Origin: Paracoccus gahaiensis
GTDB lineage: Bacteria; Pseudomonadota; Alphaproteobacteria; Rhodobacterales; Rhodobacteraceae
Length of the DNA: 64,000 bases
Assembly: GCF_005048225.1 (NCBI RefSeq)
Contig: NZ_SUNI01000006.1
Location: 1-64,000, forward strand
Direction of reading: 5' to 3'
The notes under the pieces were generated by a model. That model did no database searches. It had not been told where the DNA came from and saw nothing but the letters and a program-made list of their open reading frames with translations. The first letter of the stretch is position 1. The number at the start of each line of letters is the position of its first letter. A program made the position numbers and the translations under genes. Below are positions 52,099 to 60,726 of the stretch, piece by piece.

Positions 52099-53403
52099 AT
52101 GTATACGCACGAAGACCTCGCCCGGCTGCAATCCCAATCCCTCAAGATGCAGGGCTGGATCCGCCGCCAGACCTTCAGCCCGGCCAACGAGAAGACGCTG
52201 CGGCGCTTCTCGTCCTGGGAGGTGTCCGAACTGATCTTCCGGATCAACCAGTCGACCTTCCGGGGCAAGCTGGCCGCCGATCCGAACCTTCCCCTCGGGG
52301 AAGTCGAGGAGGATGGCCGGCAGCGCTGGTTCAGCCTCGACGAGGTCAACGAGCTGCGCCGCCGCATCCGCATCAACAAGAAGTCCCTGATGCCCCCCCG
52401 CCCCGAGGGCAAGCGCGCCTTCCGCGCCGCCATCGCCAACTTCAAGGGCGGCGCCGGCAAGTCGACCGTGGCCCTGCACTTCGCCCATGCCGCGGCGCTG
52501 GACGGCTACCGCGTCCTCGTCGTCGACTTCGACCCGCAGGCGACCCTGTCCCATTCGATGGGCCTGAACGACGTGGGCGAGGACCATACGGTCTGGGGCA
52601 TCATGGCGCGCGATCTGGAGCGCGAGACCGACCGCATGAACACCGCCACCTCCGGCGCCGAAAGCGGCACGGTCCTGCCCCGGCGCAAGCTGCCGGCCTC
52701 GATCCGCGACATGGGCCTGGGCACGCTGCGCCCCGCCGACTTCATCAAGCCCACCGCCTGGCCCACCATCGACATCGTTCCCAGCTGCGCCAACGCCGCC
52801 TTCGTCGAGTTCGCCAGCGCGCAGTACCGCCACCTCAATCCGGAATGGACCTTCTTCGGCGCCGTCTCGCGCTTCCTCGACAGCCTGGCGGATGACGCCT
52901 ACGACCTGATCCTCTTCGACTGCCCGCCCGCCATCGGCTATCAGTCGATGAACGCGGTCTTTGCCGCCGACATGCTCTATATCCCCTCGGGCCCCGGCTA
53001 CTGGGAATATGACAGCACGACCAGCTTCATCGGCCAGCTGGCCGAGGCGCTGGAGGATCTGTCCCATGGCTTCGAGAACTTCCCCACGGGGAAGATCGCC
53101 CTGCCCAAGGCCTTTGCCGACATCCGCTTCCTGATGACCCGGTTCGAGCCCTCGAACGAACTGCACCAGGCGATGTTCGCGGCCTTCCGCCAGGTCTTCG
53201 GCGATCGCCTGGCGCAGCACCCGATCGAGCTGACCCGGGCGGTCGAGCAGTCGGGCCGGTTCCTCAGCTCGATCTACGAGATCGACTATCGCGAGATGAC
53301 CCGGGGCACTTGGCGCCGGGCGCGGGCGACCTTCGATCAGGGCTATGAAGAGTTTCGCGGCCATGTCCTGGCCGCCTGGACGCAGCTGGAGGAGACAGCA
53401 TGA
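52099..53403 (+). CDS. parA: ParA partition ATPase
   Basis: A 434-residue type Ia partition ATPase. An N-terminal DNA-binding extension of about 110 residues (with RFSSWEVSELIFRINQSTFRG) precedes the deviant Walker A motif KGGAGKST (116-123), then VLVVDFDPQATLSHSMG and LILFDCPPAIGYQSMNA. It segregates the replicon together with ParB, probably also autoregulating. It overlaps parB by 4 bp (ATGA). Two parS-like palindromes lie inside its coding sequence. Confidence 0.93.
   Translation: MYTHEDLARLQSQSLKMQGWIRRQTFSPANEKTLRRFSSWEVSELIFRINQSTFRGKLAADPNLPLGEVEEDGRQRWFSLDEVNELRRRIRINKKSLMPPRPEGKRAFRAAIANFKGGAGKSTVALHFAHAAALDGYRVLVVDFDPQATLSHSMGLNDVGEDHTVWGIMARDLERETDRMNTATSGAESGTVLPRRKLPASIRDMGLGTLRPADFIKPTAWPTIDIVPSCANAAFVEFASAQYRHLNPEWTFFGAVSRFLDSLADDAYDLILFDCPPAIGYQSMNAVFAADMLYIPSGPGYWEYDSTTSFIGQLAEALEDLSHGFENFPTGKIALPKAFADIRFLMTRFEPSNELHQAMFAAFRQVFGDRLAQHPIELTRAVEQSGRFLSSIYEIDYREMTRGTWRRARATFDQGYEEFRGHVLAAWTQLEETA
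52288..52303. repeat. parS-like palindrome inside parA (copy 1)
   Basis: CTTCCCCTCGGGGAAG, perfect 7-bp arms around TC. One of at least five related palindromes confined to the parAB region. Confidence 0.6.
53079..53094. repeat. parS-like palindrome inside parA (copy 2)
   Basis: CTTCCCCACGGGGAAG, perfect 7-bp arms around AC, the same consensus as copy 1. Confidence 0.6.
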
Positions 53404-54503
53404 GCCGCAAGCGCCGCATGTTCGACATCGACCTTCCCGAGGAGGACAGTCCCGATCCGGCAGAAACCTTCCCCGCCGGGAAGGAGCAGCGGCGCGGGCC
53501 GATGGCCGCCGCGATCAGCGAGACGGCCGAATCCACCCGCGACCGGGCCGCGATGGAGGCGCGGATCCGGGCCGAGAACGACGCCCTGGCGCAGGAGCAT
53601 GTGCGGCTGAAGCGCGCCGGGCTGATTACCGACCTGATTTCGCTGGACGCGATCGACACGGGCAAGCTGGTCCGCGACCGCAAGCCGGTGGCCGATTTCG
53701 AGCTGGCCGAACTGGTCGCCTCGATCCGCGACATCGGGCTGTCGAACCCGATCCAGGTCGAGCCCTCGACCGAGGGGCGCTATGAGTTGATCCAGGGTTG
53801 GCGCCGGCTGTCGGCCTATCGGCAGCTGCTGGAGGAGACCGGCGATGCCGAGGCCTGGGGGCGGATCCCGTCCGGGATCGCGGCACGCGGCGACCAGCTG
53901 GAGGCGCTGTATCGCCGGATGGTCGACGAGAACATGGTGCGCAAGGACATTTCGTTTGCCGAGATGGCGCAGCTGGCGGTGCATTACGCGATGGACCCGA
54001 TGACCGCCGAGCATGATGCGGAAAAGGCGGTGGCGATCCTGTTCCGCTCGGCCGGGTATCAGAAGCGCAGCTATATCCGCAACTTCATCCCGTTGGTCGA
54101 GCGCTTGGGCGAGGTGCTGCTGTATCCGCAGGAGATCCCGCGCGCCCTGGGCCTGTCGCTGTCGCAGAAGCTGGAGGACGTGCCGGGTATCGTTGCGGCG
54201 ATCAAGTCAGAGCTGAAGGATTGGGACACGCGGTCGATCACCGACGAGCTGGCCGTGCTGCGCCGCTATGCGGGGCAGGGCGAGGCGGCTATGGCCACCG
54301 GGCCGGCCCCGCGTCCCGCGCCCCCGGAACCGCAGGCGCAGGCCAAGGCCAAGACCACCTTCCAGCTGACCCGCCCGCAGGGTCAGGCCAAATGCACCGC
54401 CGCCAACGGGCGGCTGGAGATCCGGTTGCCCCGCGACTTCTCGACCATCGACCGGCGCAAGCTGGAGGCGGCGGTGGCCTCGATGCTGGATCAGATCGAG
54501 TGA
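53400..54503 (+). CDS. parB: ParB/RepB partition protein
   Basis: A 367-residue centromere-binding protein. The N-terminal ParB/Sulfiredoxin-like domain includes LVASIRDIGLSNPIQVEPS and YELIQGWRRLSAYRQL, followed by the ParB box ENMVRKDISFAEMAQLA, a helix-turn-helix region and a C-terminal dimerisation part rich in charged residues. It binds parS and stimulates ParA. One parS-like palindrome lies in its 5' coding sequence, and further copies begin at its stop codon. Confidence 0.92.
   Translation: MSRKRRMFDIDLPEEDSPDPAETFPAGKEQRRGPMAAAISETAESTRDRAAMEARIRAENDALAQEHVRLKRAGLITDLISLDAIDTGKLVRDRKPVADFELAELVASIRDIGLSNPIQVEPSTEGRYELIQGWRRLSAYRQLLEETGDAEAWGRIPSGIAARGDQLEALYRRMVDENMVRKDISFAEMAQLAVHYAMDPMTAEHDAEKAVAILFRSAGYQKRSYIRNFIPLVERLGEVLLYPQEIPRALGLSLSQKLEDVPGIVAAIKSELKDWDTRSITDELAVLRRYAGQGEAAMATGPAPRPAPPEPQAQAKAKTTFQLTRPQGQAKCTAANGRLEIRLPRDFSTIDRRKLEAAVASMLDQIE
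53468..53483. repeat. parS-like palindrome inside parB (copy 3)
   Basis: CTTCCCCGCCGGGAAG, with 6-bp perfect arms CTTCCC/GGGAAG and one mismatch from the consensus in the seventh pair. Confidence 0.5.
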
Positions 54504-54524
54504 TCTTCCCTGCGGGGAAGATCA
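54501..54524. repeat. parS-like palindrome at the parB stop (copy 4)
   Basis: TGATCTTCCC (54501-54510) and GGGAAGATCA (54515-54524) are perfect 10-bp arms around TGCG. The left arm includes the parB stop codon. The core 54505-54520 fits the consensus. It could also act as a terminator hairpin. Confidence 0.55.
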
Positions 54525-54548
54525 GCCTGCGGGGAGGGGTCCTCTGAT

Positions 54549-54564
54549 CTTCCCCGCAGGGACG
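54549..54564. repeat. Degenerate parS-like copy 5
   Basis: CTTCCCCGCAGGGACG has an intact left arm and a degenerate right arm. It lies between copies 4 and 6. Confidence 0.4.
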
Positions 54565-54583
54565 TCCGGCAGGGCAGGGGGGC

Positions 54584-54607
54584 CGTCCTTCCCCGCGGGG
54601 AAGGACG
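54584..54607. repeat. Perfect 24-bp parS-like palindrome (copy 6)
   Basis: CGTCCTTCCCCG (54584-54595) and its exact reverse complement CGGGGAAGGACG (54596-54607) meet with no spacer. The core CTTCCCCGCGGGGAAG at 54588-54603 is the best match to the consensus of the set. Confidence 0.65.
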
Positions 54608-54719
54608 TGGAGCCGGGACTTCTTCCCGCCGGCAGGGCCGGGGCGGCACCATCTTTTCCGTCAGGACGGCCCGCAGCGGGGGAGGCAGCCTGCCCTCGAA
54701 GCACCCGACCCGCGGGCTT

Positions 54720-54760
54720 CATATTAAGTAGTTGAAAATTAATGATAATACATAGTTAAG
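54720..54760. other. AT-rich tract after the parS-like cluster
   Basis: About 80 percent of the bases from 54721 to 54760 are A or T (for example GAAAATTAATGATAATACAT), in DNA that is otherwise strongly GC-rich. It could be a promoter up-element for the EamA gene, a DNA-unwinding element, or a protein-bending site of the centromere. Confidence 0.45.
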
Positions 54761-54856
54761 GCCGCCGTGGCAGCCCAAATCCCCCCAAACTGCCTTGCAG
54801 ATCGTGCAAACCGGGGCTAGCCCTTCGGGACCCCCGATCCCAACAAGGCCGCCGCC

Positions 54857-55789
54857 ATGCCCCCGAGCGATTCTCCCCTGCGCGGCATCGCGCTGAAATG
54901 CGCCAGCGTCACCGTCTTCACCCTGATGGCGGCGCTGATCAAGGCGACGGCGGAAAGCGCCGCGATCCCGCCCGGGCAGCAGGTCTTCTTCCGGTCCTTC
55001 TTCGCGCTGCCGGTGATCCTGGTCTGGCTGCTGTGGCGGTCCGAGCTGCGCATCGGGCTGGGGACGGCCAACCCGATGGGGCATCTCTATCGCGGGCTGG
55101 TGGGGACCACGGCCATGGCGCTGAACTTCTGGGCGCTGTCGATCCTGCCCTTGCCAGAGGTGACGGCGATCGGCTTTGCGGCACCGCTGCTGGTGGTGAT
55201 CCTGGCGGGCATGTTTCTGGGTGAGAACGTGCGCGCCTTCCGGCTTGGCATGGTCGGGCTGGGGCTGGCCGGGGTGCTGATCGTCCTGTCGCCGCAGATC
55301 CGCGCCGGAACCGGGGGCGATCCGCTGCGGATGCTGGGGGCGACGGTGGCGCTTGGCGGGGCAGGGGCGGCGGCGCTGGCGCAGATCTTCGTGCGCCAGC
55401 TGGTGCAGGTGGAACGCACCTCGGCCATCGTCTTCTGGTTCTCGATCACCTCGACCGGGCTGTCGCTGCTGACGCTGCCCTTCGGATGGGTGCTGCCCGG
55501 CGGCTATGTGCTGATGCAGCTGGTGCTGACCGGGCTGCTGGGGGGGCTGGGGCAGATCCTGCTGACCTCGGCCTATCGCCATGCGGATGCCTCGGTCGTG
55601 GCGCCCTTCGACTATGTGGCGATGATCCTGGCGGTGGCGATCGGCTGGTGGGTCTTTGCCGAGGTGCCGGGGGCGGCGGTGATCGGAGGATCGGCGCTGG
55701 TGATCCTGGCGGGCATCCTGATCATCTGGCGCGAGCATGCCCTGGGGCTGGAGCGGCGGCGTCAGCGCAAGGCGACCCCGCCCGCCTGA
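54857..55789 (+). CDS. EamA/DMT family transporter
   Basis: A 310-residue inner-membrane protein with ten predicted helices arranged as two EamA repeats. Conserved points include FFRSFFALPVILVWLL in the first repeat and ALAQIFVRQLVQVERTSAIVFWFS plus VAPFDYVAMILAVAIGWWVF in the second. Family members export amino acids, riboflavin or other metabolites. The substrate is not predictable here. Its last 28 bp overlap the convergent GntR gene. Confidence 0.85.
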   Translation: MPPSDSPLRGIALKCASVTVFTLMAALIKATAESAAIPPGQQVFFRSFFALPVILVWLLWRSELRIGLGTANPMGHLYRGLVGTTAMALNFWALSILPLPEVTAIGFAAPLLVVILAGMFLGENVRAFRLGMVGLGLAGVLIVLSPQIRAGTGGDPLRMLGATVALGGAGAAALAQIFVRQLVQVERTSAIVFWFSITSTGLSLLTLPFGWVLPGGYVLMQLVLTGLLGGLGQILLTSAYRHADASVVAPFDYVAMILAVAIGWWVFAEVPGAAVIGGSALVILAGILIIWREHALGLERRRQRKATPPA

Positions 55790-56466
55790 GGCGCAAGCCG
55801 CCCCACCAGCGCCACCAGATCCTGGAAGCGTTCGCCCTGCACCAGCACATGGTCGGTCATGGCGCGCGCGGCCTCGTCGCCGTCGCCCGCGCAGATGGCG
55901 GTGGCGATGCGGCGGTGTTCCTCGAGCGAGCGGGCCACGCGGCCGGGCGCCTGCAGCTGGCGGCGGCGATAGGGTTGCAGGATGGCCTGCAGGCGCAATG
56001 TCTCGGCCTGCAGGAAGTCGTTCTGGGCGGCACGGTAGATGGCCTGATGGAAAGCGGTGTTCTCGGCATAGTAGCGGTCGGGATCGGTGCGGGCGGCGGC
56101 GCAGGCCAGATTGGCGGCCTCGATCCGGGCCAGATCGTCGGGGGTGGCGCGGCGGCAGGCGAGGCGGGCGCAGAAGGCCTCCATCTGGGCCATGACCTCG
56201 AAGCGCTCCATCAGTTCCGGGACGCTGAGCCGGGCCACGAAGGTGCCGCGCTTGGGCTGCACGATCAGCAGGCCCGAGGCCTCGAGCGCCTGCAGCGCCT
56301 CGCGAACCGGGGTGCGGGAACAGCCGTAGTCGGCGGCCACCTGATCGGGATCGATGCGCATGCCGGGGGCAAGACGGCCATCGACGATGGCGTTTTCCAA
56401 GGCAAGGCGGATGCGCTGTGCGGTGGGCAGGGTCATGGCGGCCTTCGGCGGTGCAGGTGCGGTCAT
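55762..56466 (-). CDS. GntR/FCD family regulator of malonate genes (MatR-like)
   Basis: A 234-residue regulator. An N-terminal winged helix (RIRLALENAIVDGRLAPGMR, then DYGCSRTPVREALQALEASGLL) is followed by an all-helical FCD effector domain. It is divergent from the malonyl-CoA decarboxylase gene with a 93-bp gap, as for MatR of rhizobial mat operons. The palindrome GTTGT-TATAT-ACAAC in that gap is a suitable operator. The start at 56466 may alternatively be an ATG ten codons downstream. Confidence 0.8.
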   Translation of the reverse strand: MTAPAPPKAAMTLPTAQRIRLALENAIVDGRLAPGMRIDPDQVAADYGCSRTPVREALQALEASGLLIVQPKRGTFVARLSVPELMERFEVMAQMEAFCARLACRRATPDDLARIEAANLACAAARTDPDRYYAENTAFHQAIYRAAQNDFLQAETLRLQAILQPYRRRQLQAPGRVARSLEEHRRIATAICAGDGDEAARAMTDHVLVQGERFQDLVALVGRLAPQAGGVALR

Positions 56467-56501
56467 CTCATCCGAAAGGAGCAGAAAAGTCCATTCGGAG
56501 G

Positions 56502-56516
56502 GTTGTTATATACAAC
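56502..56516. promoter_or_regulatory. GntR-type operator between the regulator and matA genes
   Basis: GTTGT (56502-56506) and ACAAC (56512-56516) flank TATAT. FadR-subfamily GntR proteins commonly bind TTGT-N-ACAA-type palindromes, and MatR in rhizobia binds a TTGTA/TACA-type site. It lies 36 bp from the regulator start and 43 bp from the decarboxylase start, so it could control both. Confidence 0.6.
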
Positions 56517-56559
56517 AGCCTCCAAACTGTGTATATGTGACGCAGGGGAGGATCGCATC

Positions 56560-57870
56560 ATGGGCAAGCAGAGACTGGGATTCCTGTCGGATTTCGTGGA
56601 GGCCATCACGCGCCGCACGCGGGGGGGCGAGGCGGCGACCCTGCAGGCGCTGGCGCGGCCCGCCTCGGAACGCGCGCGGGTCGCCTGCACGGTGCTGATG
56701 GGCCGGATCGGGGACGCCGCACGGGTCGCGGTGGCCGAGCAGGCGCTGCGCGCCTATGCCGAGCTGGACGGCGACGAGCGCCTCACCTTCTTCCGGTCGA
56801 TGCGCGACGATCACGGCGTCGATGCGCAGGCGATCCGCGAGGCCTATGCGGCCTGGGACAAGGCGCCCGATGCGGCGGCGGTGGCCGATCTGTTCCGAGT
56901 GGTCGAGCCCGCCCGCCAGACCCTGCTGCGGCGGCTGAACCTGGCGCCGGGGGCCACGCTGCAGCTGGTGCGGATGCGCCAGGATCTGCTGGCCGCCATG
57001 CGCGCCGATCCGGGGCTGGCGCCCATCGATCAGGATTTCGCGCATCTGCTGGCCTCGTGGTTCAACCGGGGCTTCCTGACCATGCGCCGGATCGACTGGA
57101 ACGCGCCCGCCGCGATCTTGGAGAAGCTGATGGCCTATGAAAGCGTGCATCCGATGCAGGGCTGGGGCGATCTGAAGCGGCGGCTGGCGGACGGCGACCG
57201 GCGGCTTTATGCCTTCTTCCACCCCGCGACCGGGGACGAGCCGCTGATCTTCGTCGAGGTCGCGCTGACCCGGGGGATGCCCGACGCCATCGGCCCGATC
57301 CTGACCGCGCCCGAGGCCGCGGGCACCGAGCCTGTGGACACGGCGGTCTTCTATTCGATCAACAACAGCCTTGCGGGCCTCAAGGGCGTCAGCTTCGGCA
57401 ACTTCCTGATCAAGCAGGTGGTGGCGGTGCTGAAGGCGGAACTGCCCGAGCTGACCTCGTTCGTCACCCTGTCGCCGGTGCCGGGCTTCGCCGCCTGGCT
57501 GGCCGCGCAGACGGACGAGCCCGCGATGCGCCTGCGCGCCGCGCTGGAGGGCAGCTGGAGTTCGGATCCCGGCGCGATCGAAGCGCTGCGCCCGCAGGTC
57601 ATGGCGGTGGCCGCGCGCTATATCCTGCAGGGGCGGGGAAAGGCAGGGCAGCCCGCCGATCCGGTGGCGCGGTTCCACCTGGGCAATGGCGCCTCGGCGC
57701 ATCGGCTGAACTGGCCCGCCGACCTGTCGGCCTCGGCGCGGAAGACCGCGCATGGGCTGATGATCAACTATCTTTACGAGCTGGACCGGATCGAGGATCG
57801 CCACGAGGCGTTCGTTCGCGACGGCACCATCGCTCATGGCCCGCAGCTGGCGAGTGCGCTGAAGGGCTGA
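56560..57870 (+). CDS. matA: Malonyl-CoA decarboxylase
   Basis: A 436-residue enzyme that decarboxylates malonyl-CoA to acetyl-CoA. The conserved catalytic segments are visible: FYSINNSLAGLKGVSFGNFL with S270, and FHLGNGASAHRLNW with H373, which correspond to the Ser and His of the human enzyme. The purine-rich GCAGGGGAGGA precedes the ATG at 56560. First gene of the malonate operon, followed after 34 bp by the synthetase gene. Confidence 0.92.
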   Translation: MGKQRLGFLSDFVEAITRRTRGGEAATLQALARPASERARVACTVLMGRIGDAARVAVAEQALRAYAELDGDERLTFFRSMRDDHGVDAQAIREAYAAWDKAPDAAAVADLFRVVEPARQTLLRRLNLAPGATLQLVRMRQDLLAAMRADPGLAPIDQDFAHLLASWFNRGFLTMRRIDWNAPAAILEKLMAYESVHPMQGWGDLKRRLADGDRRLYAFFHPATGDEPLIFVEVALTRGMPDAIGPILTAPEAAGTEPVDTAVFYSINNSLAGLKGVSFGNFLIKQVVAVLKAELPELTSFVTLSPVPGFAAWLAAQTDEPAMRLRAALEGSWSSDPGAIEALRPQVMAVAARYILQGRGKAGQPADPVARFHLGNGASAHRLNWPADLSASARKTAHGLMINYLYELDRIEDRHEAFVRDGTIAHGPQLASALKG

Positions 57871-57904
57871 GACGACCGACATGCATCAGGGGGAGGAGAG
57901 ACCC

Positions 57905-59422
57905 ATGCAGACCATCCACGATCATTTTATCCAGACCGCCGAGGTGATGGACGGCAAGACGCTGTTCGAACGGCCGGGACAGCCCGACATCAGCTTCGCG
58001 CAGATGCGCGGCCTGGTCGAGGCGCTGGCCGGCGCGCTGACCGCGCGGGGCGTGGCGCCCGGCGACCGGGTGGCCGTGCAGGTCGAGAAATCGCCCGAGG
58101 CCATCGCCCTCTATCTGGCGACATTGCAGGTGGGGGGGATCTTCCTGCCGCTGAACCCGGCCTATACCGGGGCCGAGATCGACTATTTCATCGGCGATGC
58201 CGCGCCGCGCCTCTTCGTCTGCGATCCGGGCCAGCAGGAGGCACATGCCCATCGGGCCGGACCCGCGCTGTCGGTCGAGACGCTTGGGCCGGACGGGCAG
58301 GGGACGCTGACCGACCTGGCCGCGACGGTGCCTGCCCGTCAGGACGTGCATCCCTGCGGCCCGGACGACCGGGCGGCGATCCTTTATACCTCGGGCACCA
58401 CGGGGCGGTCCAAGGGGGCGGTGCTGACGCATGGCAACCTGATGTCCAACACCGAGGCGCTGCTGGATCACTGGCAGTTCACCGCGAATGACCGGCTGAT
58501 CCACGCGCTGCCGATCTTTCACACGCATGGGCTGTTCGTCGCCGCCAACATGGCGCTGGTCGCCGGCGCCACGATGATCTTCCTGACCAAGTTCGATGCC
58601 GAGCAGGCCATCGACCTGATGGGCCGGGCGACGGTGCTGATGGGCGTGCCGACCTTCTACACGCGGCTGTTGAAATCGCCCCGGCTGGACCGCCAGACAA
58701 CGGCGGGGATGCGGCTCTTCGTGTCGGGATCGGCGCCGCTTCTGGCCGAGGATCACCGCGCCTTCACCGAGAAGACCGGGCAGATGATCCTGGAACGCTA
58801 TGGCATGACCGAGACCTGCATGATCACCTCGAACCCCTATGACGGCGAGCGGATCGCCGGGGCCGTGGGCATGGCCTTGCCGGGGATCGACGTGCGCATC
58901 ACCGACCGCGAGACCGGCGCGCCCGTCGCGCCCGGAGAGATCGGGCTGATCGAGGTCAAGGGGCCGAACGTCTTCGAGGGCTACTGGAACATGCCCGAGA
59001 AGACCGCGTCCGAATTCCGCGAGGACGGCTATTTCATCACCGGCGATCTGGGGACGATCGCGGATGACGGCTATCTGCGGATCGTCGGGCGCGACAAGGA
59101 CCTGGTGATCTCGGGCGGCTACAACGTCTATCCCAAGGAGGTCGAGGAGGCCATCGACGCGCTGCCCGGCGTGCTGGAAAGCGCGGTGATCGGGCTGCCC
59201 CATGCCGATCTGGGCGAGGCGGTGACCGCCATCGTCGTCCCCAAGGGCGGGCCCTTGGAGGCCGAGGCGATCCGCGCGGCGCTGGAGGGCACGCTTGCGC
59301 GCTTCAAGCAGCCCAAGCGGGTGATCCTCGCCGAGGCCCTGCCCCGGAACGTCATGGGCAAGGTGCAGAAGGCGGAGCTGCGCAGGACCCACGCGGGGCT
59401 TTACGACCACGCCACGGCCTGA
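57905..59422 (+). CDS. matB: Malonyl-CoA synthetase
   Basis: A 505-residue acyl-adenylate-forming enzyme that makes malonyl-CoA from malonate, CoA and ATP. The AMP-binding motif YTSGTTGRSKGA begins at residue 161; MILERYGMTET, YFITGDLG and a C-terminal KDLVISGGYNVYPKEVE and NVMGKVQKAEL follow. The ATG at 57905 has GGGGGAGGAGAG in front and gives the usual MatB length; an ATG eight codons upstream is less well placed. It works with MatA to turn malonate into acetyl-CoA. Confidence 0.93.
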   Translation: MQTIHDHFIQTAEVMDGKTLFERPGQPDISFAQMRGLVEALAGALTARGVAPGDRVAVQVEKSPEAIALYLATLQVGGIFLPLNPAYTGAEIDYFIGDAAPRLFVCDPGQQEAHAHRAGPALSVETLGPDGQGTLTDLAATVPARQDVHPCGPDDRAAILYTSGTTGRSKGAVLTHGNLMSNTEALLDHWQFTANDRLIHALPIFHTHGLFVAANMALVAGATMIFLTKFDAEQAIDLMGRATVLMGVPTFYTRLLKSPRLDRQTTAGMRLFVSGSAPLLAEDHRAFTEKTGQMILERYGMTETCMITSNPYDGERIAGAVGMALPGIDVRITDRETGAPVAPGEIGLIEVKGPNVFEGYWNMPEKTASEFREDGYFITGDLGTIADDGYLRIVGRDKDLVISGGYNVYPKEVEEAIDALPGVLESAVIGLPHADLGEAVTAIVVPKGGPLEAEAIRAALEGTLARFKQPKRVILAEALPRNVMGKVQKAELRRTHAGLYDHATA

Positions 59423-59494
59423 CATCCGACCGGCCCGCATGACGAGGAGGTCATGCGGGACCATCCGGTCCACATCACATACGGGAGGAAGATC

Positions 59495-59887
59495 ATGATC
59501 ATCTACGGAGTCGCGGCCCTGGCCGCCTGCCATCTGGCGGGCGTCATCCTGGGCGACCTGCTGGGGGTCCTGCTGGGCGTCCAGTCCAATGTGGGCGGCG
59601 TGGGCTTTGCCATGCTGCTGCTGATCGTCGCCAGCGACTGGCTGCGCCGCACCGGCCGCCTGCCCGCGCTGTCCGAACAGGGCATCCTGTTCTGGAGCGC
59701 GATGTACATCCCCATCGTCGTGGCCATGGCCGCGCAGCAGAACGTCGTGGCGGCCCTGGCGGGCGGGCCGGTGGCGATCATCGCGGGCGTCGGCGCGACC
59801 ATCGCCTGCGTGGCGCTGGTGCCGGTCGTCGCGCGCATCGGCGGGCAGGACGCGCCGCTGCCGCCCCTCATGGCGCAGGAGGCGTGA
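59495..59887 (+). CDS. madL: Malonate transporter subunit MadL
   Basis: A 130-residue membrane protein with about four helices. The start MIIYGVAALAACHLAGVILG and the LLGVLLGVQSNVGGVGFAMLLL segment are characteristic of MadL, the small subunit of the two-component sodium-dependent malonate carrier MadLM. GGGAGGAAG lies before the ATG at 59495. It is 4 bp upstream of madM. Confidence 0.9.
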   Translation: MIIYGVAALAACHLAGVILGDLLGVLLGVQSNVGGVGFAMLLLIVASDWLRRTGRLPALSEQGILFWSAMYIPIVVAMAAQQNVVAALAGGPVAIIAGVGATIACVALVPVVARIGGQDAPLPPLMAQEA

Positions 59888-59891
59888 GCAG

Positions 59892-60656
59892 ATGGAGATG
59901 ATCACCGAAATCCTGTCCAAGAACGGGCTGGTCTTCGCCTTCGTCGTCGTCGGCGTGGTGATGTGGGTGTCCTATCAGATCTCGGACCGGCTGTCGGCGG
60001 GGCGGCTGCACGGCTCGGCCGTGGCCATCATCCTGGGGCTGGTGCTGGCCTGGTGGGGCGGGCTGGCCACCGGCGGGTCCAAGGGTCTGGCCGATGTGCC
60101 GCTGTTCGCGGGCATCGGGCTGATGGGCGGCGCAATGCTGCGCGACCTGGCCATCGTGTCCACCGCCTATGGCGTCGACATCCGCGAGATCCGCAAGGCG
60201 GGGGCGGCGGGCGTCGTCGCGCTGGCGCTTGGGATCGTGGTGTCCTTCGCCGTGGGGGCGCTGGTGGCGGCGGCCTTCGGCTATACCGACGCGGTCAGCA
60301 TGGCGACCATCGGCGGGGGGGCCGCGACCTATATCGTGGGGCCGGTCACCGGGACGGCGCTTGGCGCCAGCTCGGACGTGATCGCGCTGTCGGTGGCGGC
60401 GGGTCTGCTGAAGGCCGTGCTGGTGATGATCGGCACGCCGCTGGTGGCGCCGCTGATCGGGTTGAACAACCCGAAATCGGCGATGGCCTATGGCGGGCTG
60501 ATGGGCACGACCAGCGGTGTCGCGGGGGGCCTTGCCGCCACCGACAAGCGGCTGGTGCCCTATGGCGCGATGACGGCGACCTTCTACACGGGGCTGGGCT
60601 GCCTGATGGGACCGTCGGTCATGTATCTGGCGCTGCTGGCGATCACCGGGGGCTGA
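59892..60656 (+). CDS. madM: Malonate transporter subunit MadM
   Basis: A 254-residue membrane protein with about seven to eight hydrophobic segments. Motifs such as NGLVFAFVVVGVVMWVSYQI and GGGAATYIVGPVTGTALGA fit MadM, the large subunit of the sodium-malonate carrier. With MadL it imports malonate, which MatB activates and MatA decarboxylates. Last gene of the operon; a strong terminator follows. Confidence 0.9.
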   Translation: MEMITEILSKNGLVFAFVVVGVVMWVSYQISDRLSAGRLHGSAVAIILGLVLAWWGGLATGGSKGLADVPLFAGIGLMGGAMLRDLAIVSTAYGVDIREIRKAGAAGVVALALGIVVSFAVGALVAAAFGYTDAVSMATIGGGAATYIVGPVTGTALGASSDVIALSVAAGLLKAVLVMIGTPLVAPLIGLNNPKSAMAYGGLMGTTSGVAGGLAATDKRLVPYGAMTATFYTGLGCLMGPSVMYLALLAITGG

Positions 60657-60673
60657 GCGGTCTTACGGATGCG

Positions 60674-60703
60674 AAAGGCGGCGCCGGGGTGGCGCCGCCT
60701 TTT
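60674..60703. terminator. Bidirectional intrinsic terminator between madM and rhaI
   Basis: AAAGGCGGCGCC (60674-60685) pairs perfectly with GGCGCCGCCTTT (60691-60702) around GGGGT, with a T-rich end on each strand. It serves both convergent operons. Confidence 0.85.
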
Positions 60704-60726
60704 GGCGTTCTGAAAGGGCAGGGGGG

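Larger units (their letters stand above)
54504..54856. other. Region between parB and the EamA gene
   Basis: A 353-bp gap with no convincing ORF. The first about 120 bp hold the parS-like palindromes, some degenerate (54526-54537 and about 54622-54637 are partial copies). An AT-rich tract follows at 54720-54760. The remainder is the EamA leader. Confidence 0.6.
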
